From Tillandsia leiboldiana (lineage: Eukaryota; Streptophyta; Magnoliopsida; Poales; Bromeliaceae): a stretch of 64,000 bases of DNA. The stretch covers positions 50,666,853 to 50,730,852 of the forward strand of contig CM055066.1 of assembly GCA_029204045.2 (NCBI GenBank), given 5' to 3'. Below are positions 32,349-44,360 of this stretch, one piece after another. The stretch's first letter is position 1, and each line of letters opens with the position of its first letter. A program made the translations under genes and the position numbers. The notes under the pieces were generated by a model that saw only the letters and a list, made by a program, of their open reading frames with translations, searched no databases and was not told where the DNA came from.

Positions 32349-35300
32349 TTAAAACGAGTTTCGTCCTCGAAACTCAATCCTGATTGCGGTAAAGAGATAA
32401 GGATAGCCCTCTCTCATCTTCGATTCTAGTTCCCACGTCGCTTCCCGCTCCTCGTGGTTGCTCCAGTGCACCTTCACATAGGGGATGTCTCGGTTTCGAA
32501 GCGTCTTACTTTCTCTTGCTAGTATTCGCACAGGGGTTTCCTCGAAACTTAGGTCCTCCTTTAGTTCGAGTGTCGAGACGTCCAGCACATGCGACGGGTC
32601 GGGGAGGTATTTCTTGAGCATCGACACGTGGAACACGTCATGAATCCGGTTGAGGTTCGGTGGTAGGGCAAGGCGGTAAGCCACTGGGCCGATCCGTTCC
32701 AGGATCTCGAATGGTCCCACGAACCGCGGGCTTAGCTTGCCTTTTACCCGAATCGCTTGATTCCCCTGGACGGCGAGACCCGCAAAAACACGTGTTCTCC
32801 CACCTGGAACTCTAAATCGCGGCGTCTTCGATCCGCGTAGCTCTTTTGTCGACTCTGGGCGTTAGTAAGCGCTGTCTGATGAGGCGCACTTTCGCTTTCT
32901 GTTTCTTCCACCAAGTCGGGTCCCAAGAGCTTTCGTTCTCCCAAGTCGTCCCAACAGATCGGGATCGGCAGCGTCTCCGTATAAAGCTTCGTAGGGTGCC
33001 ATCAGTATGCTGGCCTGGTGGCTATTGTTGTAAGCGAATTCTACCAGTGGTAGGTATCGCTCCCAACCGACTCCCCAATCGAGTACACAGGCCCGGAGCA
33101 GGTCTTCTAGTGTCTGTATCACTCGCTCCGACTGCCCGTCTGTCTGAGGGTGGAAGGCTGTGCTGAAGTGCAATTTTGTCCCCAAGGCTTGTTGCAGACT
33201 CTGCCAAAACTTCGAGACAAAACGGTGTCTCTGTCTGATGTGATCGATGCCGGTACCCCATGCAGTCTCACTATCTCGCTGAGATAGACTTGAGCCAACC
33301 GCTCTCTGGTCCAGGTTGTGTGAATCGGCAGGAAGTGTGCTGACTTAGTCAGCCGGTCCACCACCACCCATATTGTGTCGTGTCCTTGTGGTGAACGTGG
33401 GAACCCGGTGACAAAGTCCATGGTGATATGATCCCACTTCCACTCCTCGGGTACCGGTAAGGGTTGTAATTTTACCCGCCGGTCGTGATGTTCGCCTTAT
33501 TTGTTGACACACCAGGCAATGAGCTACAAATCGGGCTACATCCCTCTTCATCTTGGGCCAACCGAAGGTCTTGCTTGAGGTCCCTGCTACATCTTTGTGC
33601 CTCCTGGATGCGCTGTATAAGGGGCGCTGTGTGCCTCGGACAGAATTCCTTCTTTAATTCCGGGTATCCGGCACGCAAATCGCCCGCGGAAACCGTAGGG
33701 TATCATCGCTTTTTAATGAGAAGTCCCCTTCCTGGTCCGGTGAGATCTTGTCTCTACGAGCTGTAAGTGCGAGTCCGCCTGCTGTCCCTCTCGAATCTTT
33801 TCTAACAGTGTTGGCTTGACTACCAGAGTTAGAAGTTGCGCAACCGTGCCCGCTGACACTACTTCCAACCCTAGTCGAGAAAATTCTTTCTGCGATCAAG
33901 TCGCTCTGCTCAGTTATCGCACCTACCGATCCTCCCTCCAGTCGCCCCTTCCATGCTCAGAGCGTCTGCTACCACGTTTGCTTTCCCGGGGTGGTATTGG
34001 ATCGTTAGGTCGTAATCCTTCAGTAATTCAAGCCACCGTCTCTGCCGCAGGTTTAGTTCCTTTTGTGTGAACAGGTATTTAAGACTTTGGTGATCTAAGA
34101 AGATGTTACAATGGACACCAAAGAGATAGTGTCTCCATAACTTCAGGACGAAGACCACTGCAGCCAGCTCTAGGTCGTGTGTTGGGTAGTTTCTTTCGTA
34201 GTCCTTTAGTTGCCTAGATGCATAGGCTATTACCTTCCCCTGCTGCATTAACACACCCCCAATGCCGATTCTTGAAGCGTCGCAGTACACCTCATAGTCC
34301 TCACCGGGTGTTGGTAGTACAAGAATCGGTGCCTCGGTTAGCCTTCTTTTGAGTTCTTCAAAACTTTCCTGGCATTTGGCCGTCCATACAAACTTTTCTC
34401 CTTTCTTGGTCAGCCGGTTAGAGGGGTCGCAATCTTCGAGAAACCCTCGACAAAGCGTCGATAATACCCCGCCAGCCCCAAGAAACTACGGATCTCCGTC
34501 ACCGTTGTGGGCGGCTGCCAGTCTATCACCGATTCCACCTTCTTGGGGTCTACGGCGATTCCCTTTGCCGAGATCACATGCCCCAGGAATCCTACTTCGC
34601 GTAGCCAGAACTCACACTTTTTGAGCTTAGCGAACAGCTTCTGCTCCCTGAGGGTTTGGAGAATCGTTCGTAAGTGATCCTCGTGCTCCTCGTCGGTGGA
34701 TGAGTAAATTAGTATATCATCGATGAAGACCACCACGAACCGATCTAAGAATGGTCTGAAGACCCGGTTCATCATGTCCATAAGACTGCGGGGGCGTTCG
34801 TAAGTCCGAACGGCATGACCGTAAACTCGTAATGGCCATACCGGGTCCGGAAAGCGGTCTTCGGAATGTCCTCGTTCCGAACCCGGAGCTGGTGGTAGCC
34901 AGACTGTAGATCAATTTTTGAAAAGACCGTCGCTCCTCGTAGTTGGTCGAAGAGGTCGTCGATTCTGGGCAAGGGGTACTTATTTTTCACCGTGACCTTG
35001 TTTATTCCTCTGTAATCGATACAGAGTCGCAGGCTCCCATCCTTCTTCCGTACGAAAAGCACTGGTGCGCCCCAGGGTGACACACTCGGCCTGACAAACC
35101 CTTTGTCCAAGAGGTCTTCCAGCTGCGCCTTTAACTCCTTCAACTCCGCGAAGGCCATTCGGTAGGGTGCCTTCGTTATAGGTTGAGTACCTGGCAAGAG
35201 TTCAATAGGGAACACCACCTCCCTTTCAGGGGGTATCCCAGGCAGCTCCGTCGGAAAGACATCGGGAAAGTCCCTCACCACCGGGATGTCTGAAGGTGTC

Positions 35301-35602
35301 GTCGAGGGTCGAGTAACCAGATCTACCGATGCCAAATAGGCTACACACCCACCCTCTATCAGACTCCTGGCTCGAGCCGCTGAGATGACTGCCGGGAAGG
35401 AGGTGCTCTTGCACGCTAGGTACGCATTCTTAGGGAAACTTGGTTCTTGTAGTTGTACCATCCGCTTATCGCAGTCGATAAGCGCTTGGTACCTTGAGAG
35501 CCAGTCCATGCCCAAAATAACGTCGTACTCCTTCAAGGGAATCACTATTAAATCCCAAGGGCAAAATAGCCGCCCTAGCTTAATCGGGCACGTGGCTACC
35601 AA
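32349..35602 (-). pseudogene. pol: Second assembled version of the Gypsy pol
   Basis: Same domains in the same order as 23433-26663, at a constant offset of about 8.94 kb in its right half. Frameshifts at about 32385, 32747, 32861, 32894, 33225, 33480-33700, 33887, 34429 and 34781 break the frame. They are single-base or few-base indels, crowded toward the Ns and absent beyond 34790. The breaks are therefore more likely sequencing or assembly errors than decay. A few substitutions also differ (for example near 32466, 34263, 34460), leaving a haplotype difference possible. Confidence 0.85.
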
Positions 35603-35617
35603 ATTAGCCGCCCTAGC

Positions 35618-35761
35618 TTAATCGGGCAAGTGGCTACCAAAGTACGCGTAAGCGGCGGCACCCGCATGCGGCAATTGTTGCCGCAGGAGCTGGTTTTCTG
35701 CAGCTGCTGATGTCGTCGCATCAGTCCCTACCTCCTCGGCCGACGCTCTGGTCCGTACCAT
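35618..35761 (-). pseudogene. gag remnant, second assembled version
   Basis: Same sequence as 26679-26822, including the TAA and the 38-bp duplication. The PBS copy is at 35971-35982. Confidence 0.75.
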
Positions 35762-35990
35762 TGTCTGTACAGACATACCAACCAAAGCTTAGCACTCATC
35801 TCTGCTAGATGAACCATCGTAAAAATCGAGAGAGAAAAGAAACATTATCTACAAATCCCCTCCCCGGTCTCTCACGTCTTAAACCTTAAACCCTGCACAT
35901 TTCATTTATTCGTAGTTAAGTGTGATATCTCGGTGGATGTTGGGCCGTCACTATTGTGATTAAAGCAAAGTCTCTGATACCATCTTAATC

Positions 35991-38900
35991 TGTCACGCCC
36001 CGGGGGTTATATTTTAGCGGAAACGATACCTCAGAGTACGCGAAAAGTGCGTACAATTTTTTTTGTTTAAATCTTCCTTCCCCGGCGCGTGCCCAGACCC
36101 GCCACATATACAGATTTACTCGAAAATCGGGCGGAGTCTCCTCTGTATATGCACGGCGTCGCGGCTATTACAATAGTCGAACAAAAACAATCATTTTCCC
36201 ATTTAATCACAACAGTTCGAAGTAGTACGGTGCATGAAGACTAAACAATACCTGTGGCCAATCAAGTTAAAAGGATAAACTCACAGATTTGAAAGCAGGT
36301 CCACACGACCCAGGGTTTTGAAGACAGTTTGAAAAGATGCCATAAATCCACCGGGTTTGGAAAACAGGTCCACACGACCCAGCTTTTGAAAGATAGTTTT
36401 CGAAGTTCTTTTCTTTTCTAGTCATGTTGCTTTGAAAACGGCCAAACGGGAACGATAAAGGAAACAGTAGTGCATAAGCAGAAAGAAAGTACTCAACATC
36501 CACACGACCCCACAAGGGTATCGAGAACCACACAATAACCTACTGTTCTGAATGAAATGCAGAGAAAGTAAATGATACAGCATACTAGGGCTCCCTCAGC
36601 CCGTCTGCTACCACCTCGGCCTCACCGTCGCCTACCTCTACCCCCTGGAGGTACCTGTCACAGAGTGGGTAGTCAGCGACACTATCATAAGAGTAGTACT
36701 AAAACAGTAAAGTAATACCAAGTCACCAAAGCAAGACTAGCCGGAACAACCGCTCTACTCGTAACGGTAACTCGCAACCACCTGTACCACCTGTAACACC
36801 TGTAACCCGGGTAACACCTGTAACACCTGACCGCGTCGGGCACCGGACCCGGCGGTCTCACACCTGACTACATCGGGATCCAATCCCACGGTAGTCTCAC
36901 ACTTGACCACATCGGGATCCAATCCCACGGTGGTCTCACACCTGACCACATCGGGATCCAATCCCACGGTGGTCTCACCGCTCGCACCTCGCTGCCTCAA
37001 ACCCCCCAACTGTCAGGGGCCCCCCACTACGTCACCTCGTGGGGTAACACGGGTCAAAGACCGCCTTTCCGGAAAAGAGCACCCTTTGCGGTGGCCAAAC
37101 CGCGGGTGCGCGTGTCGCAACTCGAGCATAAGTAACCAAGTAACCAAGTAACCAAGTAACCATGTCACCATGTCACGGGGTAAGGTAGTACATCATAGAA
37201 ACCATCAGCGTTAGTACCGATTAATAATCAAAAGTCCCTTTTTGGATTTCCAACACAATACTCAGCCTCGACCGTAAACCCACCTTGTTGTCGCGCTCCT
37301 GACTGATGTAAGGTTCTCTCGCGTCTCGGGTGCCCGCCCGGACCTACACGAATCTGTCATATAGGAGTCAGCAACTTAAGGCTTTGTCAGACTAATGATT
37401 AGAGCGCCCGGCGCCCTCTCACCTTGCGTATAATACGCACAGGTACGCGCCTGGCCCCGCACGGCTGGGCGGTGTACTAACAGCGTGCGGCCGTCCGCAT
37501 GCGGAGGTGCCCGCAAGCGGCGGCGCCCGCATGCGGCGGTGCCCGCAAGCGGCAGCGCCCGCATGCGGCGGCGCCCGCATGCGGCGGCGCACAAGCGGCG
37601 GCGCCCACATGCGGCAGCCCGCAAGCGGCCGTGCCCGCATGCGGAGGCGCCCGCAAGCGGCGCGCCCGCATGCGGGGGCGCCCGCATGCGGCAGCCCGCA
37701 AGCGGCGCGCCCGCATGCGGGGGCGCCCGCATGCGGCAGCCCGCAAGCGGCCGTGCCCGCATGCGGGGGCGCCCGCATGCGGCAGCCCGCAATTGGCGGC
37801 GCCCGCATGCGGCAGCCCGCATGCGGCGCCGCCCGCAAGTGGCGGCGCGCATGCGGCAGCCCGCATGCGGTGCCGCCCGCAAGCGGCAGCCCGCATGCGG
37901 CAGCCCGCATGCGGCGCCGCCCGCAAGCGGCGGCGCCCGCATGCGGCAGCCCGCATGCGGCGCCGCCCGCAAGCGGCGGCAGCCCGCATGCGGCGCCGCC
38001 CGCAAGCGGCGGCAGCCCGCATGCGGCGCCGCCCGCAAGCGGCGGCGCCCGCATGCGGCAGTCCGCATGCGGTGCCGCCCGCAAGCGGCGGCGCCCGCAT
38101 GCGGCAGTCCGCATGCGGTGCCGCCGTGCGCGCCGGATTCCCGCGATGCCCATGCCCCCTTCTTTTTCCTTTCCCCCCCCCCCCCCCCTCTCGTCCGCTC
38201 CAACCAAGAACGGGGCGAGAAGGCAAAACCCTAGCGTGCTCACCTCGGTTGTCGGAGGAAGAGGCGATCCGGGCCTGCGCGTTCGGCTACAAGGAATGTG
38301 AGGACGCCTCCTTCTCCTTCCTTGGTCTCGCCTCTTGGGTCCTCCGTGCAGTCGGTGAGGAAGCGGAAGGATTTGGTTGGGAAATAGAAGGGTTGGGGAA
38401 ATGGGGTTTCGTACGTAGGGGAATTGTGGGGAATACGGGTAGTTAAGGGGGAGTGTGGTGGTTTAAGGGGAGTGGGTAGTTAAAGGGAGTTACGGGTGGT
38501 TATGGGGGAATGGGTAGTTAGAGGGAGTGGGTGGTTATGGGAGTTACGGGTAGTGGGTAGGAGTGGGTAGTTATGGGAGTTACGGGTAGTTAAGGGTAGT
38601 TAGAGGGGGTGGGTAGTTATTGGAGTTACGGGTAGTTAGGGGTAGTTAGAGGGGGTGGGTAGTTATGGGAGTTACGGTTTGTTTAAGGGGAGTTATACGA
38701 CGGGGAAAAATAACGGGAACGGTTAAGTTGGTAAAAGGGAAAGAACCCAGTTCAAGTTAAAACGGGTCCAAATCAGGTGCGAACTAGAGTCCGGTCTGTC
38801 TAAATAACCCGCGTTAACCATCTGAGCCGTTAGCTACCTTCCGGAATTTATTCCGGGAGATTCCGGCGTCGGAATTCAGAACCGATTTCGCCGCCACTCT

Positions 38901-39061
38901 CCGTTTCGCGAGCCCTATTAACTAAAAATACCCGCGGGCCCCGAGGGTCTGTCTGGAAACAAGGAATTATTCGATCATCCCCCAATCCCCCCCGAAACGA
39001 AAAGCGGAAATAACGAACCAAAAGTAGACCCTTAAAATATTTTAAACTAGCGGCTATTACA
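35991..39061 (-). repeat. Gypsy 5' LTR (second, cleaner version)
   Basis: 3071 bp from TGTCACGCCCC to GGCTATTACA, followed by TATCT at 39062-39066. It is probably the accurate version of 27052-30126. Confidence 0.92.
37491..38123. repeat. Palindromic GC minisatellite, 5' LTR, cleaner version
   Basis: About 632 bp of CCGCATGCGG/CCGCAAGCGG units. Longer than the 3' LTR array (about 540 bp), so copy number has changed since insertion, when both LTRs would have been identical. Confidence 0.93.
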
Positions 39062-39703
39062 TATCTCCTCCTCCAGGTCACCATGCAAGAATGTTGTTTT
39101 TACATCCATCTACTCAGGCTCCAAATCTATGACCGCTGTGATTGCCAAAACAACTCGAATAGTGGTAAGACGAACCACCGGTGAAAAGATCTCATCGAAG
39201 TCGATTCCCGGCTTCTGAGCATATCCCTTCACCACCAATCTTGCCTTGAATCTCTCCACATTTCCATCTGTATCCTTCTTCACCTTAAACACTCGCCGAC
39301 ATCCAATCGCGTTCCTTCCTTTCGGCAAATCAACAAGTTCCCAAGTCCTGGTCTTCCGAATTGACTACATCTCCTCCTCCATCGCGCATTGCCACTTCCC
39401 AGCATCGGTCAACTCACAAGCCTACTTATACGAAGTCAGCTCATCTTCCTCCGCCAAAACAACATATGCACTAACATGGCTAGTAGAAAGAATAAATGAA
39501 GTAATATAGTCATTATACCTCGCAGGAGGTCTAATAATCCTCCTAGGACGCCCGAAATCTGCTTGCGACTCTATCGGTGAATTCGTATCTTCGAATGATT
39601 GTGGAGATTCCAAATCTGGTTCATCATCAACCACTTCATCGTCCTGCTGTGCTTGCTCAACTTGCACCTCATCACGCGCTTCAAATGGCTCAATTAGAAT
39701 CAT
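39062..39703 (-). pseudogene. Copia RT N-terminal part and upstream linker
   Basis: Minus-strand RT start reads CRRVFKVKKDTDGNVERFKA, then GIDFDEIFSPVVRLTTIRVV, a TAG, and MDVKTTFLHGDLEEEI up to the Gypsy junction. It resumes as IYMSQPEG at ~20388. Upstream (39422-39703) is an acidic linker (DDEVVDDEPDLES) typical of the integrase-RT spacer. Internal stops show it is inactive. Confidence 0.9.
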
Positions 39704-39802
39704 AGCATCATCATCTTACTTTTCCTTGGTGCCTTGAAAGGACCCTTCATTGAAGACAACGTCACGACTTACGACTATTTTGTGGGTAGTAGGGTCCCAC
39801 AA

Positions 39803-40690
39803 TCAATACCCCTTAACACCTTTCGCATAGCCAAGAAATATACACCTCCGAGAGTTCTTATCCAATTTTGACCTTTTCTCCTTCGGTATCCACGCATAAG
39901 CATCGCATCCAAAGACACGAAGATATGAGTAATCAACGGACTTGCTGCTCCAGACTTCTTCAGGGATTTTCAAACCAAGTGATTTTGTCGGCGCTCGATT
40001 AATCAAATAACAAGCCATGCTCACGGCTTCCGCCCAAAATCTCTTGTCGAGTTTTGAGGTACTCAACATGCTACGGGCCCTCTCCATGAGTGTTCTATTT
40101 AACCTCTCTGCTACACCGTTTTGTTGCGATGTACCGGATACCTTGAGGTGCCGCTTAATTCCATACTCATTACAAAACTCATCAAATTCTCTTGAACAAT
40201 ACTCCCCTTCGTTATCAGAACGTAGGCACTTTAAATCTTTTCTATTCTCCACAAGAGTTTTGAACTTCTTAAAAGTCTCAAACACATTGGACTTTCGCTT
40301 TAGAATATACACCCAAGCCTTCCGAGAGTAATCATTAATGAATGAAACGAAGTAAGAACATTCGCCCAACGAAGTATCAGGCGACTCCCAAGTATCTGAA
40401 TGAATCAACTCAAGATGCTTCTTACTTCTTTGATGTGATAGAGAAAAAGACAACCTTCGTTGCTTCCCGTAGATGCAATCTTCACAAAAATCTAATGGCG
40501 CGGACTTGTAACCTGAAAGAAGTTCACGGTAGGATAATACCTGCAATCTGCGCTCGCTCATGTGTCCTAAACGGTGATGCCATACCGTTGAAGACTCTAC
40601 CTTTGCGCTTGCAACAATCGCTTCTCCTACTTGTGTCTCGCCCACTAATCTATAAAGACCACCTACTTGCTCTCCATTCATCAACACCAA
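39803..40690 (-). pseudogene. Copia integrase (large open fragment)
   Basis: 295 codons open on the minus strand: the pre-integrase H-H-C-C finger (WHHRLGHMSE, then FCEDCIYGK), the core starting HSDTWESPDTS, SDNEGEYCSREFDEFC for the second Asp, and SGTSQQNGVAERLNRTLMER for the Glu, then the C-terminal DYSYLRVFGC block. It continues from the protease frame through a disruption near 40690 and ends near the acidic linker. Confidence 0.92.
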
Positions 40691-40985
40691 ACAACCTTAA
40701 CATACCTTCAAGTGATCTTTCTCGCCGATGAATTTAAACCCTTGTTTGCAAAAAAATTCAAGTGATAAAAGACTTTTCCGAACTGCAAGAACATGTCGAA
40801 CATTAGAAACCGTCTGAATAACGCCATCAAATATCTTGATCCAAACATCTCTCGCTCAAACCACCGGACATGCCGTGTTGTCACCCAAATAGATAACTCC
40901 ACCATCCCGTGACTTATAAGAATGAAACCACTCCCTATAGGGAGTCATGTAGAATGACGCCCCTGAATCCAATATTCAATGATAA
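40691..40985 (-). pseudogene. Copia aspartic protease fragment
   Basis: The minus strand reads LDSGASFYMTPYREWFHSY, with the D-S-G-A active site of Copia proteases, followed by GGVIYLGDNTACPVV-like sequence. Frameshifts separate it from integrase. Confidence 0.8.
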
Positions 40986-41099
40986 ATAAGCTCGGATCTA
41001 TCCAATGCGACTAACGCATCTCTGTCCTCCGAACTAGCCGCCTTAGCATCCGCTTCGGCTATATTATCTTGAAAATTATTTGAATCGGATTTACCATCA

Positions 41100-41837
41100 A
41101 CTCTTTTAACCCGATAATCTTTTTTCACGTGCCCCAACTTTTCACAATTTCAGCACTTTACTTTCTTTTTGCCCTTGAATTTTGATCTCGACTTTCCTCG
41201 ATCACCATGCTCCCTCTCGAAAGGTCTTTTCCATGCTATCATAGCCTCCTCCGAAAAACTTCATTGGCTAGACTTCCGCCTCATCTCCTCGGTAAGTAAT
41301 GATGCAACAACCTACTCTATCTTAAGGGTTTCAACATGGCTCATATTTATAATCAAATTATCTCAAGTTTCCGGTATCGAGCAAAGTAAAATACTGTCTT
41401 TTCTTCTTCATCGATTCTCACGTCTAGAGCAGCGAGTTTGCTCACGATAAAGTTGAATGTATTTAGATGTTCTTGTACCGGTGCCCAAACCTTCATCTTT
41501 AGATTGTACAATTGTCGTCTTAAGAAGATTTTGCTCACCAATGACTTTCCTTTATAAAGATTTTTCAATTTATCCCAAATTCCTTTGCGGTAGTCTTGGT
41601 CTCCACATTGAATAGCACCGAATCATTCAGTGCCAAATATAGGTTAGTCAAAGCCATCTTGTCCTTCTCTTCAAATTGCTTATCCGCCATTCCTTCCGGC
41701 TTATTCTCCTTTCCTTGCAGGGCTATCTCACAAGCATTTTTAATCAAAACTGCTTGCATCTTCAGTTTCCACAACGCAAAGTTCGCTCCATCAAACCGAG
41801 GAATCTCATACTTTATCGCTGAAATTTTTCCCACCAT
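41100..41837 (-). pseudogene. Copia gag with degenerate zinc knuckle
   Basis: gag begins KYEIPRFDGANFALWKLKMQ (41837 downward), breaks by frameshift near 41565 and continues KGKSLVSKIFLRRQLYNLKM to 41353. The nucleocapsid knuckle around 41125-41155 reads C-stop-N-C-EKLG-H-VKKD-Y: a TGA between the Cys residues and the last Cys changed to Tyr. It is non-functional. Confidence 0.88.
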
Positions 41838-41871
41838 TGTTTCCCCATCAACGAACTACGAAGAACTAAAC

Positions 41872-41883
41872 GCTCCGATACCA
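41872..41883 (-). other. Copia primer binding site
   Basis: The reverse complement TGGTATCGGAGC lies 2 nt from the 5' LTR; initiator-Met tRNA type. Confidence 0.85.
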
Positions 41884-41885
41884 AT

Positions 41886-42498
41886 TGAAGGGGGAACCGA
41901 CTGTGGGATTACCGAGCACAGCTCAACCCACACCGCACACGAGCGCAACGGAAACAGTATTTTTCGTAGATGAAAGTAAACGAGAAAGATTGTAGAAACA
42001 AGCACGAGAATAACTAAGCAAATAAAACGAATAAGAAAACACAATGACACAAGATTTACGTGGTTCGGCCAACAATGTGTCGACCTACGTCCACGGGCAA
42101 GACCACCTCATTGCGTTCTTCGATTAATCCACGACACAAAAGTATAAGGAGTAAAATTGGATTACTAGAAACTCTCTCACGGAGGCTCTCCATATTTTCC
42201 TCGTAATTAGGATTTTTTTTCAATGAAGCTCTAAAAAAGAAAAGAAGAATAATAAGAGTTAATATAACTCTAAAAAATCTAATTCTAATAGGAAACGATC
42301 TCCACCGTCCATCTGAGTCTCCGATTCACTTCTAGTTGTCGATCTTCTCTTAAGAATCCTCTTTAAAATATTTCTAAATCATCCCTAATCTTTAGAAATA
42401 AGATCGGATCAAATTAAAATCAAATTCAATATATTCAACCCATCGCGGAGTTGAGTACCGTGATATCGACTCGAAATATGATTTTACAGAATCCAACA
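41886..42498 (-). repeat. Copia 5' LTR
   Basis: 613 bp, TGAAGGGGGAACCGACTGTGG to TTTACAGAATCCAACA. It carries ~28 extra bp (AGTATAAGGAGTAAAATTGG...) near 42142 absent from the other LTR, plus many substitutions. Confidence 0.9.
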
Positions 42499-42631
42499 AC
42501 TTTTGAACCCACGATTGTGTAGGTAATCTTGTATGTTTGGGTAGTGATAGGTTGGATCAAGATCTCCAACAATGAACTTGGTTGGCACTGGTATTTTTGC
42601 CCCAGTCCATGGGGATGTGAGTTCCCAGTTT
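42499..42631 (-). pseudogene. Epoxide hydrolase paralogue, 5' half of last exon
   Basis: The minus strand after an AG acceptor (42632-42633 on plus) reads NWELTSPWTGAKIPVPTKF, IVGDLDPTYHYP and DYLHNRGFK, then meets the Copia insertion. GDLD carries the family's catalytic acid. No upstream exon is seen between here and 47185, so the paralogue is a truncated tandem copy. Confidence 0.9.
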
Positions 42632-42908
42632 CTTGCAAGCAAATCAAAGCAACAAAAGGTTGAGTTGTTCGCACTTCGGTACCAAACCGATGTTGAATAT
42701 AAATATTAAAAATATTATTTTCCGATAACTCCAGCTTTTAGAAATAAATGGTTGTTTAATTTAATTTAATATAGTATCAAACAGGTAGTCTCATTTAATA
42801 TGCTCTTATTTAATTTAACTCCACATCTTGAATTTATAAAAAAAAAAAATATTGATGAATATAAATTAAAAAATAAATATATATGAGAAAAAGTATTGAA
42901 TATAAATA

Positions 42909-43272
42909 GGCTAAATTATAGAAAATTTTTCTGTAAAATTTTGTTTTTTCACTTTGCCCTCGACTTTTTAAAACCTATATTTTGCCCCTTCCTAATTACG
43001 GGATTATGCACTTACCTCCCTACCGTTATCGTTCCGTAAATGATTGAAGGGTTACCGCTATTGGTGAGCAAGTTCCATCTCCAATGACTGCAGCGATGAT
43101 ACTGCAGCACATCAAATGTGGTCACAGAATCACATAATCACTTACGGAACGATAACGACGGAGGATAAGTGCATAATTCCGTGATTAGGATGGGGCAAAG
43201 TGTAAGTTTTTAAAAGTGAGAGAGAAAAGTGAAAAGACAAAATTTTAGATTAGAGTTTTTTGTAATTTAGCC
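42909..43272. mobile_element. MULE-type foldback element
   Basis: 364 bp with long inverted repeats (GGCTAAATTATAGAAAA at left, TTTTTTGTAATTTAGCC at right, continuing for over 100 bp per arm with mismatches). It is flanked by a perfect 9-bp duplication ATATAAATA (42900-42908 and 43273-43281), diagnostic of Mutator-like transposition. Confidence 0.9.
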
Positions 43273-43573
43273 ATATAAATATTAAATATTGTTCACTAAC
43301 AATTTAAGCTTTTAGAAATAAATAGTTGTTTTCATTTAATTTAACATCTGAAATCCAAAACGAACCAAACTAAATAAAACAATTTGGCTTGGTTTATATG
43401 ATTTTCAATTTGGTTTGAAAATAGCTAAAATTCAGCTTCAGTTTTAACACTTCTCTTAACTGGGCCAAACCAAAACTACTTAGACTTTTTATATAAACCA
43501 TATACTAAAATTATATATTTATGATCAAATCTTGATTATATATCAACACACTTTTCAAAATTCTACATTAATT

Positions 43574-43831
43574 CACTACAACAAAATTAGGTTATAGAAA
43601 CACATGTTTGTGACATTTTTGTATAAGTGTCCTATCTATATTCCATCTATATCCAAAATTAGATTATAGGGACATATTTTTGGGACACATTATAAAAATG
43701 TGTCGCTATACACCCTAGCGACTGCACATATAGCAACACTTACAATAAGTGTCGGTATTTTTGTCAGCGACACTTTTTTTTTTTTGTATAAATACTTAAA
43801 AATATCGTTATAGCCTAATTTTGTTGTAGTG
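43574..43831 (-). mobile_element. CACTA-type MITE
   Basis: 258 bp with perfect ATT target duplication (43571-43573 and 43832-43834). Confidence 0.9.
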
Positions 43832-44128
43832 ATTTATGATCAAAAGTTTGTATGTTTAACTTTCACAAGAATTCAATTTTGAACTTAATTCATAAGAAAG
43901 GTAGGAGTTCTCAAAACTAGTTTGGATCATTTCAGAGAATAAATTGGTTTGGGTCGGTTGTGGATTTTTTCAAACTGAAAAATTCGATTCGCAAGCAACT
44001 CAAAGTAGATGTGTATGATTCAAAGCTTAGCAAAATGCTTGTTTGGTTGCTACTGTCCCGGCCGTGCCATCACAGGATATGCATGCTACCGCAGAGTTAA
44101 ATTATACGAAACAACCGTTATTCTCTAA

Positions 44129-44318
44129 GGTCCTATTTGGTTGGGGAATAAAAGAGGAATAATCCTTTTTATTCTTCAATTTTTGCCAAACAAGAGGGAA
44201 AAAAATATAGAAATAAAGATTTAAAATATTCCCAGCTTAACGGGTTATTCCAGAATAACCTGTTAATTTTTATTCCACCTCTCCCCTGGAATAAGATTTA
44301 TACTTACCAGTAATAAAT

Positions 44319-44360
<42 letters not shown>

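Larger units (their letters stand above)
18561..42498 (-). mobile_element. Copia LTR retrotransposon interrupting an exon
   Basis: TG...CA LTRs lie at 18561-19145 and 41886-42498, with perfect target duplication ACTTT (18556-18560 and 42499-42503). The PBS TGGTATCGGAGC is on the minus strand next to the right LTR. Minus-strand order from the right is gag, zinc knuckle, protease, integrase, reverse transcriptase, RNase H, which is the Copia order. All domains carry stops or frameshifts and the LTRs differ by substitutions and a ~28-bp indel, so it is an old, dead copy. Its RT is split by the Gypsy element at TATCT. The listed span is inflated: 31501-40376 repeats 22536-31400, and the true insertion is likely about 15 kb including Gypsy. 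Confidence 0.93.

Noticed and set aside
31501..40376. A true segmental duplication including a second Gypsy insertion
   Set aside because: Same insertion junction, LTR-specific variants shared, edges coincide with the N gap, and errors cluster at the gap. Kept only as a less likely alternative.
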